A stretch of 64,000 nt of DNA from Cellulophaga sp. RHA19 (GTDB lineage: Bacteria; Bacteroidota; Bacteroidia; Flavobacteriales; Flavobacteriaceae), in the NCBI RefSeq assembly GCF_002813425.1, contig NZ_PHUL01000001.1:1933001-1997000 (forward strand), in the 5' to 3' direction. The stretch's first letter is position 1, and each line of letters starts with the position of its first letter. The notes beneath the pieces are model-generated. The model did not search any database and was not told the origin of the DNA. It worked only from the letters and a program-made list of their open reading frames with translations. Below, piece after piece: positions 17,574 through 26,947 of this stretch. The position numbers and the translations under genes are program-made.

Positions 17574-18950
17574 CTATTCTATTATTAAAGATTCGTTTCT
17601 GTAATCCTTATTTGTAAGCTTAAAACTAACATTGGTTGTTTTTAACTCACTAATATGTCTGGCATATAAACCATAGGCAGGTAAAACATTAAAGAAGTTG
17701 AATTCCGGATATCTTTTTTCATCTTCTGGTACCTCTATTAATTTATCTTCTTTAGAACCACCGCCAGGTAAGTTAATTGAAATGTTTTGTAGTTGTAAAG
17801 ATGTTATTTTATGATTTGGAGTACCCGTTATAAAAATTCCAGAAGGCGGTGACACTCTAGATTGTTTTAAATTTCTACTAGTTGCATTTATATTAGAAAT
17901 AAGAATATCTTTAATAGAACCCACAGTTCTTTTTTTAGCGTATCTATATGTATTTAGGCGCTCACCTAAACGCATAAAAATTGGCATATCTACATTGGTC
18001 ATTTTTATACTGTCTATAATTATATTATATATGTTGGCACCATCTACGCTAAGTATTTTTATACCACCACCTTTAGTATCATATATTTTACAATTGCTAA
18101 TAGCTATATTGTAAAAATCTCCCATAGATTCTGTGCCAAATTTTATTGCTCCCCAATCACTCTTTAAAGTACAATTACTTACTTTAACATTGTGTGTAGG
18201 TAACGTGCTTGTTGCTTTAATACAAATGGCATCGTCACCAGAATTTATAGTGCAATTTTTTATTTCAACACTGTTACTAGAGTCTAAATCTATACCATCA
18301 TTATTTTTATTAGCGTGATTATAAATATTTATATGGTCTACTGTTATGTTTTCTGATTGATAAAAATGGCAAGCCCAAGCAGCAGCTTGCTTTAGGTAAA
18401 TATCTTTTAATGTAATTTGGGACGATCTTACGAACCGTAGTAAAAATGGACGATTAGTTCCAAATTTTACATCTATAATGCCAAGTTCTTTCTTTTTTAA
18501 AGCTAAGTTTTTAGCTAAAAAAGAAGCGCCATTGCCGTCTATAATTCCGCTACCTGTAATACCAATATTTGTAGCATCTACTGCACCAATTAAGCAAGTT
18601 CCTCTTTCTTGGCCAACGGCATCTGTAAATGTATCTATGCTTTTATAGTCTAAAGGGTTGTTGCTACCAATTAACTTTGCGTTTTTGCTAATGTTAAGAA
18701 TTACGTTATTTTTTAAAATAATTGTACCACTAATAAAAACGCCGTTAGCAATATGTACAATTCCGCCTCCTTTTTTTGAGCATTTATCTATAGCCTTTTG
18801 TAGTGCTTTTGTATTTACAGTTATACTATCTCCTTTTGCTCCAAATTTTGTAACATCGTAAACTTTGGTTTGTGCCGTAACCGAAAAAGTAAGTGCAGTA
18901 ATACTAACAGTTAGTACTATTTTTATAGTATGTAATAGTAGTTTATACAT
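17574..18950 (-). CDS. GH28-like right-handed beta-helix glycosidase (first copy)
   Basis: A 458-residue secreted protein (signal ends FSVTAQ) with the N-terminal phrase VYDVTKFGAKGD and repeated NI.I.N helix coils of GH28. The catalytic Asp motifs are kept: NNDGIDLDSS near residue 218 and SGDDAICIK near 238-241. The usual GHG histidine motif is missing, with SDWGAIKFG in its place near 267. GGGIKI stands for the RIK motif. Typical GH28s hydrolyse galacturonans; there is no other pectin-degrading signature here, so a neutral or sulfated galactan bond is a likelier target (inference). Only one base separates it from the GH16 gene upstream. Confidence 0.85.
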   Translation of the reverse strand: MYKLLLHTIKIVLTVSITALTFSVTAQTKVYDVTKFGAKGDSITVNTKALQKAIDKCSKKGGGIVHIANGVFISGTIILKNNVILNISKNAKLIGSNNPLDYKSIDTFTDAVGQERGTCLIGAVDATNIGITGSGIIDGNGASFLAKNLALKKKELGIIDVKFGTNRPFLLRFVRSSQITLKDIYLKQAAAWACHFYQSENITVDHINIYNHANKNNDGIDLDSSNSVEIKNCTINSGDDAICIKATSTLPTHNVKVSNCTLKSDWGAIKFGTESMGDFYNIAISNCKIYDTKGGGIKILSVDGANIYNIIIDSIKMTNVDMPIFMRLGERLNTYRYAKKRTVGSIKDILISNINATSRNLKQSRVSPPSGIFITGTPNHKITSLQLQNISINLPGGGSKEDKLIEVPEDEKRYPEFNFFNVLPAYGLYARHISELKTTNVSFKLTNKDYRNESLIIE

Positions 18951-18951
18951 A

Positions 18952-19842
18952 TTATTTAGTGTCTATTAATTTCCAAGTTCTTACCCAGTTGTAGGTAGTA
19001 GTTCTTTCTTCTTTAGAACCGTTCATTCCTCCATCTTCAGGAACCGGATTCCAGTCATACGTTTCTACAACCATTCTTAAATACATATCTATATTAAAAT
19101 CTGCTGCAGGCTTTACTTTAGAGACAAAATTACCATCTATAAAAAATAAAATTTCATCTTTAGATTTCCACCACACTCCGTATACATGAAAATCATCATA
19201 TGTTTTGCCGTTAATACTACCTTTAGATTTTACAGAGCCTTTTACAAAGTTACAACCTTCCGGTATGTTTCTACTATGTGTGTTAGAGTTCATTGCTTCA
19301 TCAAAATGTTTCATCCATTCTGCTTTGTTTATAATTTGACCCACAGTTTCTTGTATGTCTAGTTCTGTAACCCTTTTATCACAACCATTTTGTTCTCTAG
19401 ATTCATTTATCAACCAAAAAGTAGAAGACATAAAGGTTTTGTTGGCTTTCATTTTACATTCGTAAAAGCCGTATTTCATTGCGTTTCTAGAACCAACATA
19501 ACCACCGCCATGGGTGTATACTTTACCATTTTTAGTAACGGGCTTATCTAACATAGTGGTTGTAATTTGTAAGCTACCATCTTTAACCTTAATATTATCG
19601 GCTAAAAATAATCCTGGAGCACGGCCAATCCATCCTTGACCAGATATTTGCCATTTACTCTCATTTACTTTTTTGCCGTTAAATTCATCAGACATGTTTT
19701 TTACCAATTTCCATTTTTTATGGTTAGGTTTGGGATCTTGTCCTTCTTTAAAAAACGGAGTTTTTTGAGCAAAAGATTGCCCAACACAAATAAAAATTAG
19801 TAGTAATGTAATTTTTTTAGTTACACGTAAAATAGATTTCAT
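18952..19842 (-). CDS. GH16 endo-galactanase (porphyranase/agarase type), secreted
   Basis: A 296-residue protein with a cleavable signal (GQSFAQ) and a single GH16 domain. The catalytic motif is ELDIQE in TELDIQETVG near residues 160-165. The segments WIGRAPGLFLADN, GGGYVGSRNAMKYGFYECKMKA and VVETYDWNPVPEDGG are typical of the marine agarase/porphyranase branch, distinct from the GH16 at 4568 (EIDIVEAYG). No lipobox and no attached binding module, so it is probably periplasmic or released. It sits between two GH28-like genes in one minus-strand operon. Confidence 0.87.
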   Translation of the reverse strand: MKSILRVTKKITLLLIFICVGQSFAQKTPFFKEGQDPKPNHKKWKLVKNMSDEFNGKKVNESKWQISGQGWIGRAPGLFLADNIKVKDGSLQITTTMLDKPVTKNGKVYTHGGGYVGSRNAMKYGFYECKMKANKTFMSSTFWLINESREQNGCDKRVTELDIQETVGQIINKAEWMKHFDEAMNSNTHSRNIPEGCNFVKGSVKSKGSINGKTYDDFHVYGVWWKSKDEILFFIDGNFVSKVKPAADFNIDMYLRMVVETYDWNPVPEDGGMNGSKEERTTTYNWVRTWKLIDTK

Positions 19843-19930
19843 TTAAGTTAGTTTAAGGTTTTATTTTTGGTTTAAGCACTTGTTTTTTGAATATATTACA
19901 GATAGTTCTGTAGGGGCACTAAGTCCTAAG

Positions 19931-21313
19931 TTAATTGTCTTTGATAGTTTGTTTTTTTCGGTTTAAAAAAATAGAATTGCTATTAAAATGTAGAACATCA
20001 TTTAAAACAACAGCAGGTCTTTTATCATCTAAAACAGTATGTAAATAAAAGTTGTTTATAAACAAACCATTAATATGTCTGGCATAAATACCAGAAGCAG
20101 GTAATGTGCCAACTAGACTAAATTCTGGCCACCAATTGCCTAAGGTTTCTAAAGTATACTCTTTAATATCTGTTCTATTAGCGTCTGTTTTATTTCCACC
20201 ACCAGAAACTGTCATTTGTATATTGTTTAACTGTATGTCTGTAATGTAATTTTTAGGCATACCAGTTAAAAAAATAGCAGAGTTTTTATCTACATCTTTA
20301 TTATCGATAATAAAATTATTGAAAGAGAAAGAATGCATAGCCTTCATAGGAAGCATTTTCATAGGAGTATCTGTACCAGCTCTTTGTTGGCAGAAAGTCA
20401 TAAAAATAGGTCTAGGAACGTTTTTCATGACAATGTTAGAAAAAATCATGTTTTTCATTTCACCACCCTCATTCATTTGTATTTTTAGTCCAGAATCTTG
20501 TATGTCATGAAACGTACAATTGCTTACAGTAACGGACTCAAAATCTCCTCTAGAAGCTAACCCAATGCGCATAGCTGCCCATTTACTAGTAAATACGCAA
20601 TTGTTAATTACAATGTCTTTACAAGGTTTATCTGGTCTAGATGTTTGCAAACAAATAGAGTCATCACTAGTATTAAAAGAAGAATTAGAAACACGTACGT
20701 TGGTACAACCATCAAAATCTAAACCATCTCCGTTGTGGTTAACTCTACTTGTAATTTTAATACCGTCTACAACAATTTCATTACAATATAACCAAGCAGA
20801 AGTCCAAGAAGCAGAGTTTATAAGCGTTACATCTTTAATTTTAATATTATTACAATTAAGAAAGCGTAACATCATAGGTCTACCGCCTTTTTCTTTTGTA
20901 AAATTGTTAGGAAAACCGTTGCCATTAATTGTTCCATTACCTTCTATAGAAAAAGAGTTTATTCCATCAGCAAAAATTAAACACCTGTCCATATGAGGTT
21001 CATTCTTATAAGTATTTTTGTGGGTATCTGTTGTATAGTCTTTGTAATCTGGACTGCCTAAAAGTACAGCGCCATTTTGCAGATAAAGTGTTACATTATC
21101 TTTTAAATATATAGTGCCAATAAGTACTGTTTTACCAGCAGGAATTATAACTTTTCCGCCACCTTGTTTAGAGCATAAATCAATAGCTTTTTGTACGGCT
21201 TTTGTATCTAAGGTTGTGCCATTGGCTTTTGCTCCATAATTCATAACATTATACTCGTTAGCATATATAGATAAACTAAAACCAAGATAAAAAAGAAGGA
21301 AAAGGTGTTTCAT
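19931..21313 (-). CDS. GH28-like right-handed beta-helix glycosidase (second copy)
   Basis: A 460-residue secreted protein (signal ends SIYAN), and the first gene of the minus-strand operon. The GH28 fold is clear from NVMNYGAKANG, the coil repeats and the catalytic-site phrases NHNGDGLDFDG near residue 197 and TSDDSICLQ near 216. As in the copy at 17574, the GHG histidine is missing (SKWAAMRIG near 245), and DSGLKIQ replaces RIK. The two share layout but have diverged well, which suggests different linkages. Being promoter-proximal in an operon with GH16, GH117 and a sulfatase points to galactan rather than pectin. An 88-bp gap with no clear signal follows before the GH16. Confidence 0.85.
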   Translation of the reverse strand: MKHLFLLFYLGFSLSIYANEYNVMNYGAKANGTTLDTKAVQKAIDLCSKQGGGKVIIPAGKTVLIGTIYLKDNVTLYLQNGAVLLGSPDYKDYTTDTHKNTYKNEPHMDRCLIFADGINSFSIEGNGTINGNGFPNNFTKEKGGRPMMLRFLNCNNIKIKDVTLINSASWTSAWLYCNEIVVDGIKITSRVNHNGDGLDFDGCTNVRVSNSSFNTSDDSICLQTSRPDKPCKDIVINNCVFTSKWAAMRIGLASRGDFESVTVSNCTFHDIQDSGLKIQMNEGGEMKNMIFSNIVMKNVPRPIFMTFCQQRAGTDTPMKMLPMKAMHSFSFNNFIIDNKDVDKNSAIFLTGMPKNYITDIQLNNIQMTVSGGGNKTDANRTDIKEYTLETLGNWWPEFSLVGTLPASGIYARHINGLFINNFYLHTVLDDKRPAVVLNDVLHFNSNSIFLNRKKQTIKDN

Positions 21314-21335
21314 TTTTTATTTTATTTTTCTGAAA

Positions 21336-21396
21336 TAAAAGTATCAAATCAGAGGAGAAATAAGGGGAAGAGACTACTATAATACTACCATAAATG
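21336..21396 (-). promoter_or_regulatory. Candidate twin-box promoter P9 (GH28-GH16-GH28-GH117-sulfatase operon)
   Basis: Reading the minus strand, CATTTA starts at 21396. The second-box position (21375) is poor (AGTCTC). TACTTTTA (7 of 8 to TAnnTTTG) starts at 21343, at the standard offset. It is divergent from P4. This is the weakest member of the set. Confidence 0.4.
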
Positions 21397-21452
21397 GTTT
21401 TGGTTGTTTTAAAATAGTTTAAATAGGTAGTATGGTAAATTGTCTAGTTGTT

Positions 21453-21513
21453 TATATGTTGTAGTAGTAAAAACATATGTGTTGTTAAAGGGTAATTAAC
21501 TTGTATAGATTTG
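21453..21513 (+). promoter_or_regulatory. Twin CATATG-box promoter P4 (Asp-box protein and sulfatase)
   Basis: Boxes TATATG (21453-21458) and CATATG (21474-21479), with spacer TTGTAGTAGTAAAAA, are followed by a perfect -7 element TAGATTTG at 21506-21513. The -7 lies inside the longest open frame's N terminus, so the coding start must be the ATG at 21537, about 20 nt past the predicted start point. Confidence 0.75.
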
Positions 21514-21536
21514 AAAAAAACTTAATCTTACTCTTT

Positions 21537-24149
21537 ATGAAAACTAACATTTTATTATTAGTGTCTATTTTAATTGTTTCTACGGGATGTAGTCAGAATA
21601 AGAAAAATAGAGATTATTTTTTTGAAAAAATTAAGACAGAAAAGATAAACTCAGATTCGTTAATCACATGGAATAACTTTGGACCAGGAATGTCTGGTTA
21701 TAACGAGGAGTTTTGGATACACCCAACAGATACCAATACTATGTTTATGGCACCAGATATGCACGTAAGTTATGGTACGTGGAATGCAGGAAAATCTTGG
21801 CATACAATTAAAGATTCTGATGGTAATGGGTTAGATATGGAACGTGTACATGATATTGTTTTCTCTAGACAAAACCCAAATTTTGGAGTAGCAATAGAGC
21901 GTGCCGGTGGAGTTTATATTTCTAATGACAGAGGTAAAAGTTGGAAAATAATTTATACTATTCCGCGTACAAACAGTAAGCATGTTAGTAATGCACATAC
22001 AAAAATTGCTATTAATCCTAATAATGATAATGAATGGCTAATTGGAGCGGGAGACTTTTGGAATGTAAAAGAAAACCATAGAAGTTTAAAAAATCCGCAC
22101 GGAAAAATTAGCTCTAGGGCAAGTTATGGCTATGTTTTAAAAACTAAAGACGGGGGAAAATCTTGGTCTAAAATAGCAACAAACATTAATAAAGATTTAG
22201 ATGTAGCCCGTATTATATATAACCCTAAAAACACAAAAAATATTTTTATTGCCACCAATTATGGAGTTTATATAACTAATGACAGTGGTGCTAACTGGCA
22301 TTTAAGTGACAAAGGACTACCAAACAACTTACCAAGAGACCTAACATCTTATTACAATACAAAAACAGGAGAGTTTATTTTGTATTTAGTAACACAAACA
22401 GAATATAAAAAAGACGGAAAATCTGTAACCTCTAAAGGTGGTGTATATAAAAGTTTAGATAATGGCGCGTCTTGGATTAATTGTACAGGTAATTTAGAAA
22501 TCAATTTAAATAAAATACAATTTTCTGCAGAAATAGACAGGTATTATAAAACAATTGGTTTTTGGTTTGGTATCACAAAAAATGAGGCTAAATCTAAATT
22601 TACAGTTTTGCCTAATAAAATTTTACCTGTGTTTAATAGGTTAGTTGTTAATCCTTTAAATAAAAATGAAATTTATGTTTCTTTTAATAAAAAGCATGAT
22701 AAATCTTTTGGGGCAGGAGACCTTTGGAAAACTGAAGACGGAGGTAAAACTTGGTTTGCTTGTGCAAGAGAAGGAACTTACTGGTTGTCAAAAAAAGATA
22801 CAGCATATTGGCAAAGTAGAAACAACCCTATGGGTGCAAATGTAACATTTGCACACCTGCAAAGATATATGAATAACCATGCAGAAATTTCGGGCAACCG
22901 TATGTTGGCAATTAATAATAAAGGAGAAGTTTTTATAGGTATAGACCAACAGACACTAAAATCTGTAGATAGCGGCAAAACTTGGCAACAGATTGATGAT
23001 TATGAGACATCTAAAGGAAGTAATAAATGGATAGGACGTGGAGATAGTAATTTACCGGGAAGATTTATGTTGTTAGAAACAGGAATACCAAACAGAAGAT
23101 TACTAGCAAGTGGTGAACACGGTTTATGGCAAACCACAACTTTAGGTAATTGGCCAAACAAACAGGCTGTAGCTGTAGAACAAATAGACGGGCAAGTTCA
23201 TGACCATAATGGAATGCATGGTCAACACTCTACATCTACAATGGCTGTACACCCCCAAAATACAAATATAATTTACTCATTAGCTTGGAGGCAAGAGCAT
23301 AGAGGTAAATTAAGAAGAACAAATGATGGTGGTAAAACTTGGAAAAATATAGCCACAATTTTTGATGCAGATAACAATTCATGGGAGGGCTTGGCAATGC
23401 AATACTCCTTAACTATAGATCCTGTAACTCCAGAGAATATGTATTTCTGTGCAATTAAAAAACCAATTTCAGAGGTTGGAAGTAAAGCACCCAAGCTCAC
23501 TAAAGGTGGGTATGGTTTTTATCGTTCTTTTGATGGCGGTTATACTTGGGAATTAAGCAATAATGGTTTTCATAAAAATGCTAGTGTACGTAGAATAAAA
23601 ATGGATCCTATAAATTCTAATATTTTATATGCTGCTTGTAATGATGATAATGGTGGTTTGTATATATCTAAAAATAGAGGAAGTAGTTGGGAAAAACATA
23701 AAATTCCGTCACAAATAAAAGCTGTAAATAATGTTTTTATAGATCGTAATAGCCATAACATATATATAGCTGCCGGAAGACGCTCTGGAAGTTATGAAGA
23801 AGGTGGTGTTTGGATGTCTAAGAATAACGGTAAAAGTTGGTTAAAGATATTTAAAGCTCCTTTTGTTTGGCAGGTAGAAACGTCTCCTGTAAATGAAGAT
23901 ATTATAGTAATTAGTGTTGCCGGACAAGCAAATAATTTAATTGATAATTTTAAAAACCCAGGAATTTATTTGTCTGAGGATGGCGCTAATAGTTGGAAAA
24001 AAATAAACAAAGGCTTAGGGCAACCTAATAAAATGGTAGATGTTAAGCCAGACCCTTATAATGAAAATGTTCTTTGGAGTGCAGGTTGGGGTTCAGGTTG
24101 GTTTATAACATACTTAAATAACAGTAAAGAACCTTGGTTAATAAAATAA
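21537..24149 (+). CDS. Asp-box (BNR/VPS10-like) double beta-propeller lipoprotein of unknown function
   Basis: The open frame begins with a TTG at 21501, but the promoter -7 element overlaps that end and the ATG at 21537 opens a good lipoprotein signal (LIVSTGCSQ), giving about 870 residues. About twelve Asp-box motifs of the S/T-x-D-x-G-x-x-W form are spread along the chain (NDRGKSWKII, KDGGKSWSKI, NDGGKTWKNIA, KNNGKSWLKIF and others), predicting two seven-bladed propellers as in sortilin/GH74-like proteins. No family-defining catalytic pair could be picked out. The gene shares a transcript with a sulfatase 4 bp downstream and has a PUL-type promoter, so a role in glycan binding or cleavage is likely, but its reaction is unknown. 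Confidence 0.8.
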   Translation: MKTNILLLVSILIVSTGCSQNKKNRDYFFEKIKTEKINSDSLITWNNFGPGMSGYNEEFWIHPTDTNTMFMAPDMHVSYGTWNAGKSWHTIKDSDGNGLDMERVHDIVFSRQNPNFGVAIERAGGVYISNDRGKSWKIIYTIPRTNSKHVSNAHTKIAINPNNDNEWLIGAGDFWNVKENHRSLKNPHGKISSRASYGYVLKTKDGGKSWSKIATNINKDLDVARIIYNPKNTKNIFIATNYGVYITNDSGANWHLSDKGLPNNLPRDLTSYYNTKTGEFILYLVTQTEYKKDGKSVTSKGGVYKSLDNGASWINCTGNLEINLNKIQFSAEIDRYYKTIGFWFGITKNEAKSKFTVLPNKILPVFNRLVVNPLNKNEIYVSFNKKHDKSFGAGDLWKTEDGGKTWFACAREGTYWLSKKDTAYWQSRNNPMGANVTFAHLQRYMNNHAEISGNRMLAINNKGEVFIGIDQQTLKSVDSGKTWQQIDDYETSKGSNKWIGRGDSNLPGRFMLLETGIPNRRLLASGEHGLWQTTTLGNWPNKQAVAVEQIDGQVHDHNGMHGQHSTSTMAVHPQNTNIIYSLAWRQEHRGKLRRTNDGGKTWKNIATIFDADNNSWEGLAMQYSLTIDPVTPENMYFCAIKKPISEVGSKAPKLTKGGYGFYRSFDGGYTWELSNNGFHKNASVRRIKMDPINSNILYAACNDDNGGLYISKNRGSSWEKHKIPSQIKAVNNVFIDRNSHNIYIAAGRRSGSYEEGGVWMSKNNGKSWLKIFKAPFVWQVETSPVNEDIIVISVAGQANNLIDNFKNPGIYLSEDGANSWKKINKGLGQPNKMVDVKPDPYNENVLWSAGWGSGWFITYLNNSKEPWLIK

Positions 24150-24153
24150 AACT

Positions 24154-25776
24154 ATGAAAGCAAACGTATTAAAAAGTCTATCTATATTATGCTTATTTAC
24201 TTTTGTAAATAACAGTATAGCTCAAAATAAGCCTAACATTATTTTGCTTTACGCAGATGATATTAGTGCCAGAGAATTACCTATTTATGGGTCAACAGTA
24301 TGGAGTTTACCTAAGGGAGGAAATTTAAAAGGAGGAGATACATCAGATAAAAAGTACAGGGCAAAAACTCCTGTTTTAAATAAATTAGCTAAAAAAGGTG
24401 TTTACGTAAAAACAGCTTGGGCAGCCACAATTTGTTCTCCCAGTAGAGCTATGATGATGACAGGCAGATATGCTCATAGACACAAATGGTGGCATAATAG
24501 TGATAAAGGAAAGGCACCAGACAGAAAAGGAAGTTGGAATTTATATGATAGTTCTCCTTATAGTTTAGAAGTTGTAGCTAAAAAAGGAGGATATGCCACT
24601 TATTGGGCAGGCAAAACACAAATGAAAACAGAAGGTTTTAAGTTTGATGAAGGCTGTTTTACACCAGGCGAAGGGTCTTATAATAAGGCAATACACACTA
24701 CAGATTTTAGGCTAGAAACAAAAAAAGTAAATGGTACAAAAAAAATATTTAACGCAGATACAGGAAAAGAGGTTTCCTCTTATGTACAATCTGGTTGGTA
24801 CTGGAAACCACACGTACAATTATTAAATCATCCTAGAGCATCTAAAGCTTTAGAATGGTGGCCTAATAACAAAGCAGCTAAAGATACTTTTGGGTTAAAT
24901 ACTTTTGGCCCAGATGTAGAATTAAATTTCATTTTTGATTTTATGGAACGTAAGCAAAAAGAGGATAAGCCTTTTTTTATTTATCATACAAGTCATTTAG
25001 GTCATGATGCAATGGATTTTTTAAACCCAGAAGAAGGTAATAAGTGGCCAGGTACACCAATTGTAAATTGGGATGGTAAAAAATATAGTAAAATAAAACC
25101 TTATGTTACAGGAGACAATGGTGTTTATAATACTCATGGAACAATTACAGAAGATGGTATACATAACCATATTAATTACTTAGACTACCAAGTTTGGTTG
25201 TATATGAAAAAATTGAAAGAAATGGGAATAGAGAATAATACTATTTTTATTTTCTGTGCAGACAATGGTACAAGTGGCTACGGTAAATCTAGCCCTGTAT
25301 CGCAAAAAGGAACACACGTGCCACTTATTATATACGCACCAGGATTAAATATGACTAAAAAAGGTTTGCAAAATGTATTGGTAAATATGTCTGATATGTT
25401 ACCAACAATTGCAGATATAGCAAACGTTAAAATTCCTGATAGTTATGAGGTAAACGGAGAAAGTTTATTGCCTTTTTTAACAACAGAGAAACCAAACCAT
25501 AGGGAATGGATATATGGTTACCATAAAGAAAAGCAAATTATACGAGGCAATCTAGTATTAAAAGATGGTAATAATACTTGGTGGGATGTTAGTAGTAATC
25601 CTAAAGATTTAATCAGTTTTAAAAAAATAAAAGAATGGAGTTTAGTATCTCCTGAACACAGATTAGAAAGAGATAAATTAAATAAAGTATTGCCTGTTTT
25701 TAATTTACACGAATCTGAATATAATGCACCTAAAGAAGGTATTACAATAAAAGACTCACTAATTATAAGACAATAA
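24154..25776 (+). CDS. Family S1 formylglycine sulfatase, secreted
   Basis: A 540-residue sulfatase with signal peptide (NNSIAQ). The core is CSPSR (Cys about residue 94) in WAATICSPSRAMMMTG, with metal residues LYADDISARE near residue 33 and FCADNGTSG near 365. A long insert between the N-terminal DD and the core (GSTVWSLPKGGN) and the phrase TYWAGKTQMKTEGF in place of GKWHLG make it distinct from the other eight here. It follows the Asp-box protein by 4 bp, and the pair may act on the same motif. A terminator follows before the convergent LacI gene. Confidence 0.9.
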   Translation: MKANVLKSLSILCLFTFVNNSIAQNKPNIILLYADDISARELPIYGSTVWSLPKGGNLKGGDTSDKKYRAKTPVLNKLAKKGVYVKTAWAATICSPSRAMMMTGRYAHRHKWWHNSDKGKAPDRKGSWNLYDSSPYSLEVVAKKGGYATYWAGKTQMKTEGFKFDEGCFTPGEGSYNKAIHTTDFRLETKKVNGTKKIFNADTGKEVSSYVQSGWYWKPHVQLLNHPRASKALEWWPNNKAAKDTFGLNTFGPDVELNFIFDFMERKQKEDKPFFIYHTSHLGHDAMDFLNPEEGNKWPGTPIVNWDGKKYSKIKPYVTGDNGVYNTHGTITEDGIHNHINYLDYQVWLYMKKLKEMGIENNTIFIFCADNGTSGYGKSSPVSQKGTHVPLIIYAPGLNMTKKGLQNVLVNMSDMLPTIADIANVKIPDSYEVNGESLLPFLTTEKPNHREWIYGYHKEKQIIRGNLVLKDGNNTWWDVSSNPKDLISFKKIKEWSLVSPEHRLERDKLNKVLPVFNLHESEYNAPKEGITIKDSLIIRQ

Positions 25777-25799
25777 AAGTTATAAAATGATTATAAATT

Positions 25800-25828
25800 A
25801 AAAGCTTTAGAGTATTCTAAGGCTTTTT
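25800..25828. terminator. Terminator between sulfatase and convergent LacI gene
   Basis: A stem of about nine pairs (AGCTTTAGA with TCTAAGGCT, one G-T pair, 4-nt loop) is flanked by A and T runs, usable by both strands. Confidence 0.65.
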
Positions 25829-25832
25829 CTTA

Positions 25833-26843
25833 TCAAATAATTTTAACAGACGAGTCTCTAATATTTAGTCTTCCGTTTAAGACAATAGTTTGTGGCACAA
25901 ATAATCCCTTAGTATTTATTTGCTCTAGTAATAACTTAGCTGCAGTTTGTCCAATATCATTAGTAGGTTGTTCTACAGACGTTAGTGTTGGTGTTGTATG
26001 TTTTGCAAGATTTGATTCTGTAAAACCAACAATGGCAATGTCTTTAGGAATAGAATATCCATTTTTTTTAAAAACACTAATTGCGCCAACAGCAGAAGAA
26101 TCATTAGCAGCAAAAATAGCTCTTGGAACCTCATTATTATCAATTATTTCTTGGGCAACACGCTCACCATCTTCCATTTTAAATCCGCAGGGAATAATTT
26201 TACCAACAGCAAGTTTATACTTTTTATGTGCATCTGTAAAGCCTCTTAATCGGTTTTTAGTTAACGTAAGGTTTTTGTCTCCTTCTAAATGTATAATGTT
26301 TTTGTACCCTTGTACTATTAAGTGTTCTGTTGCAAACATTGCCCATTTATAATCATCAAATAAAACTTTAGATGCTTTAATTTGATCTACAGTACGATTA
26401 AAGAATACAATAGGTATATTTTGTTTTATTAAATTGTTGTAATAGGCATTATTTTTATTTTCTGATGTTAATGAAATTATTAAACCATCAACCATATTAT
26501 TAACCAGTGTTTCTACATTTTTCTTTTCAACCTCCCAAGAATGGTTAGACTGCATTATTAATGCCTGATACCCTTCTTTTAACAATACTTCCTGAGCACC
26601 CAACATTACTTCAGGAAAAAAATTATTACTAAACTCAGGAACTATAATGCCTACAGTAAAGGATCGCTGCTGACTTAATTTTTTAGCTATAGGATTGGGC
26701 TTGTATCCAAGTTCATTGGCAGTTTGTAATATTCTTTGTTTAGTCTCCTCATTAATATCATACTTATTATTAAAAGCTCTAGAAACCGTAGATATAGATA
26801 CATTTAGCTTTTTAGCAACATCTTTTATTGTTATATGCTTCAT
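25833..26843 (-). CDS. LacI-family transcriptional repressor
   Basis: A 336-residue LacI/GalR protein. The N-terminal helix-turn-helix reads TIKDVAKKLNVSISTVSRAFN, followed by the hinge region (ANELGYKPNPIAKKL) that inserts in the operator minor groove. The periplasmic-binding-like core covers residues 62-336 (TVGIIVPEFSNNFFPEVM, AIFAANDSSAVGAISVFKKNGY). It is transcribed away from the symporter operon starting at 27000, and the gap between them carries an 18-bp palindrome and a degenerate second copy. It therefore probably represses both itself and the symporter-FAD-GH2-GH117 operon until a sugar ligand binds. The ligand is unknown; a monosaccharide released from the galactan is the natural guess. 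Confidence 0.93.
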   Translation of the reverse strand: MKHITIKDVAKKLNVSISTVSRAFNNKYDINEETKQRILQTANELGYKPNPIAKKLSQQRSFTVGIIVPEFSNNFFPEVMLGAQEVLLKEGYQALIMQSNHSWEVEKKNVETLVNNMVDGLIISLTSENKNNAYYNNLIKQNIPIVFFNRTVDQIKASKVLFDDYKWAMFATEHLIVQGYKNIIHLEGDKNLTLTKNRLRGFTDAHKKYKLAVGKIIPCGFKMEDGERVAQEIIDNNEVPRAIFAANDSSAVGAISVFKKNGYSIPKDIAIVGFTESNLAKHTTPTLTSVEQPTNDIGQTAAKLLLEQINTKGLFVPQTIVLNGRLNIRDSSVKII

Positions 26844-26879
26844 ACAGTAATATTAATATAAATAAAAGTTTTCGGCAAA

Positions 26880-26897
26880 TTCGGAAACGTTTCCGAA
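26880..26897. promoter_or_regulatory. LacI operator O1, perfect 18-bp palindrome
   Basis: TTCGGAAACGTTTCCGAA is a perfect palindrome with a central CG, the classic LacI/GalR operator form. It lies between the divergent LacI and symporter genes. Confidence 0.88.
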
Positions 26898-26909
26898 AAA
26901 AATAATGCT

Positions 26910-26927
26910 CCCGAGAGCGTTTCCGAT
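26910..26927. promoter_or_regulatory. LacI operator O2, half-conserved
   Basis: CCCGAGAGCGTTTCCGAT keeps the right half-site GCGTTTCCGA and the central CG of O1, with a degenerate left half. Its centre is 30 bp from O1, near three helical turns, so two repressors could bind on similar faces. Confidence 0.65.
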
Positions 26928-26947
26928 GGCTATAAATTAACATAGAT

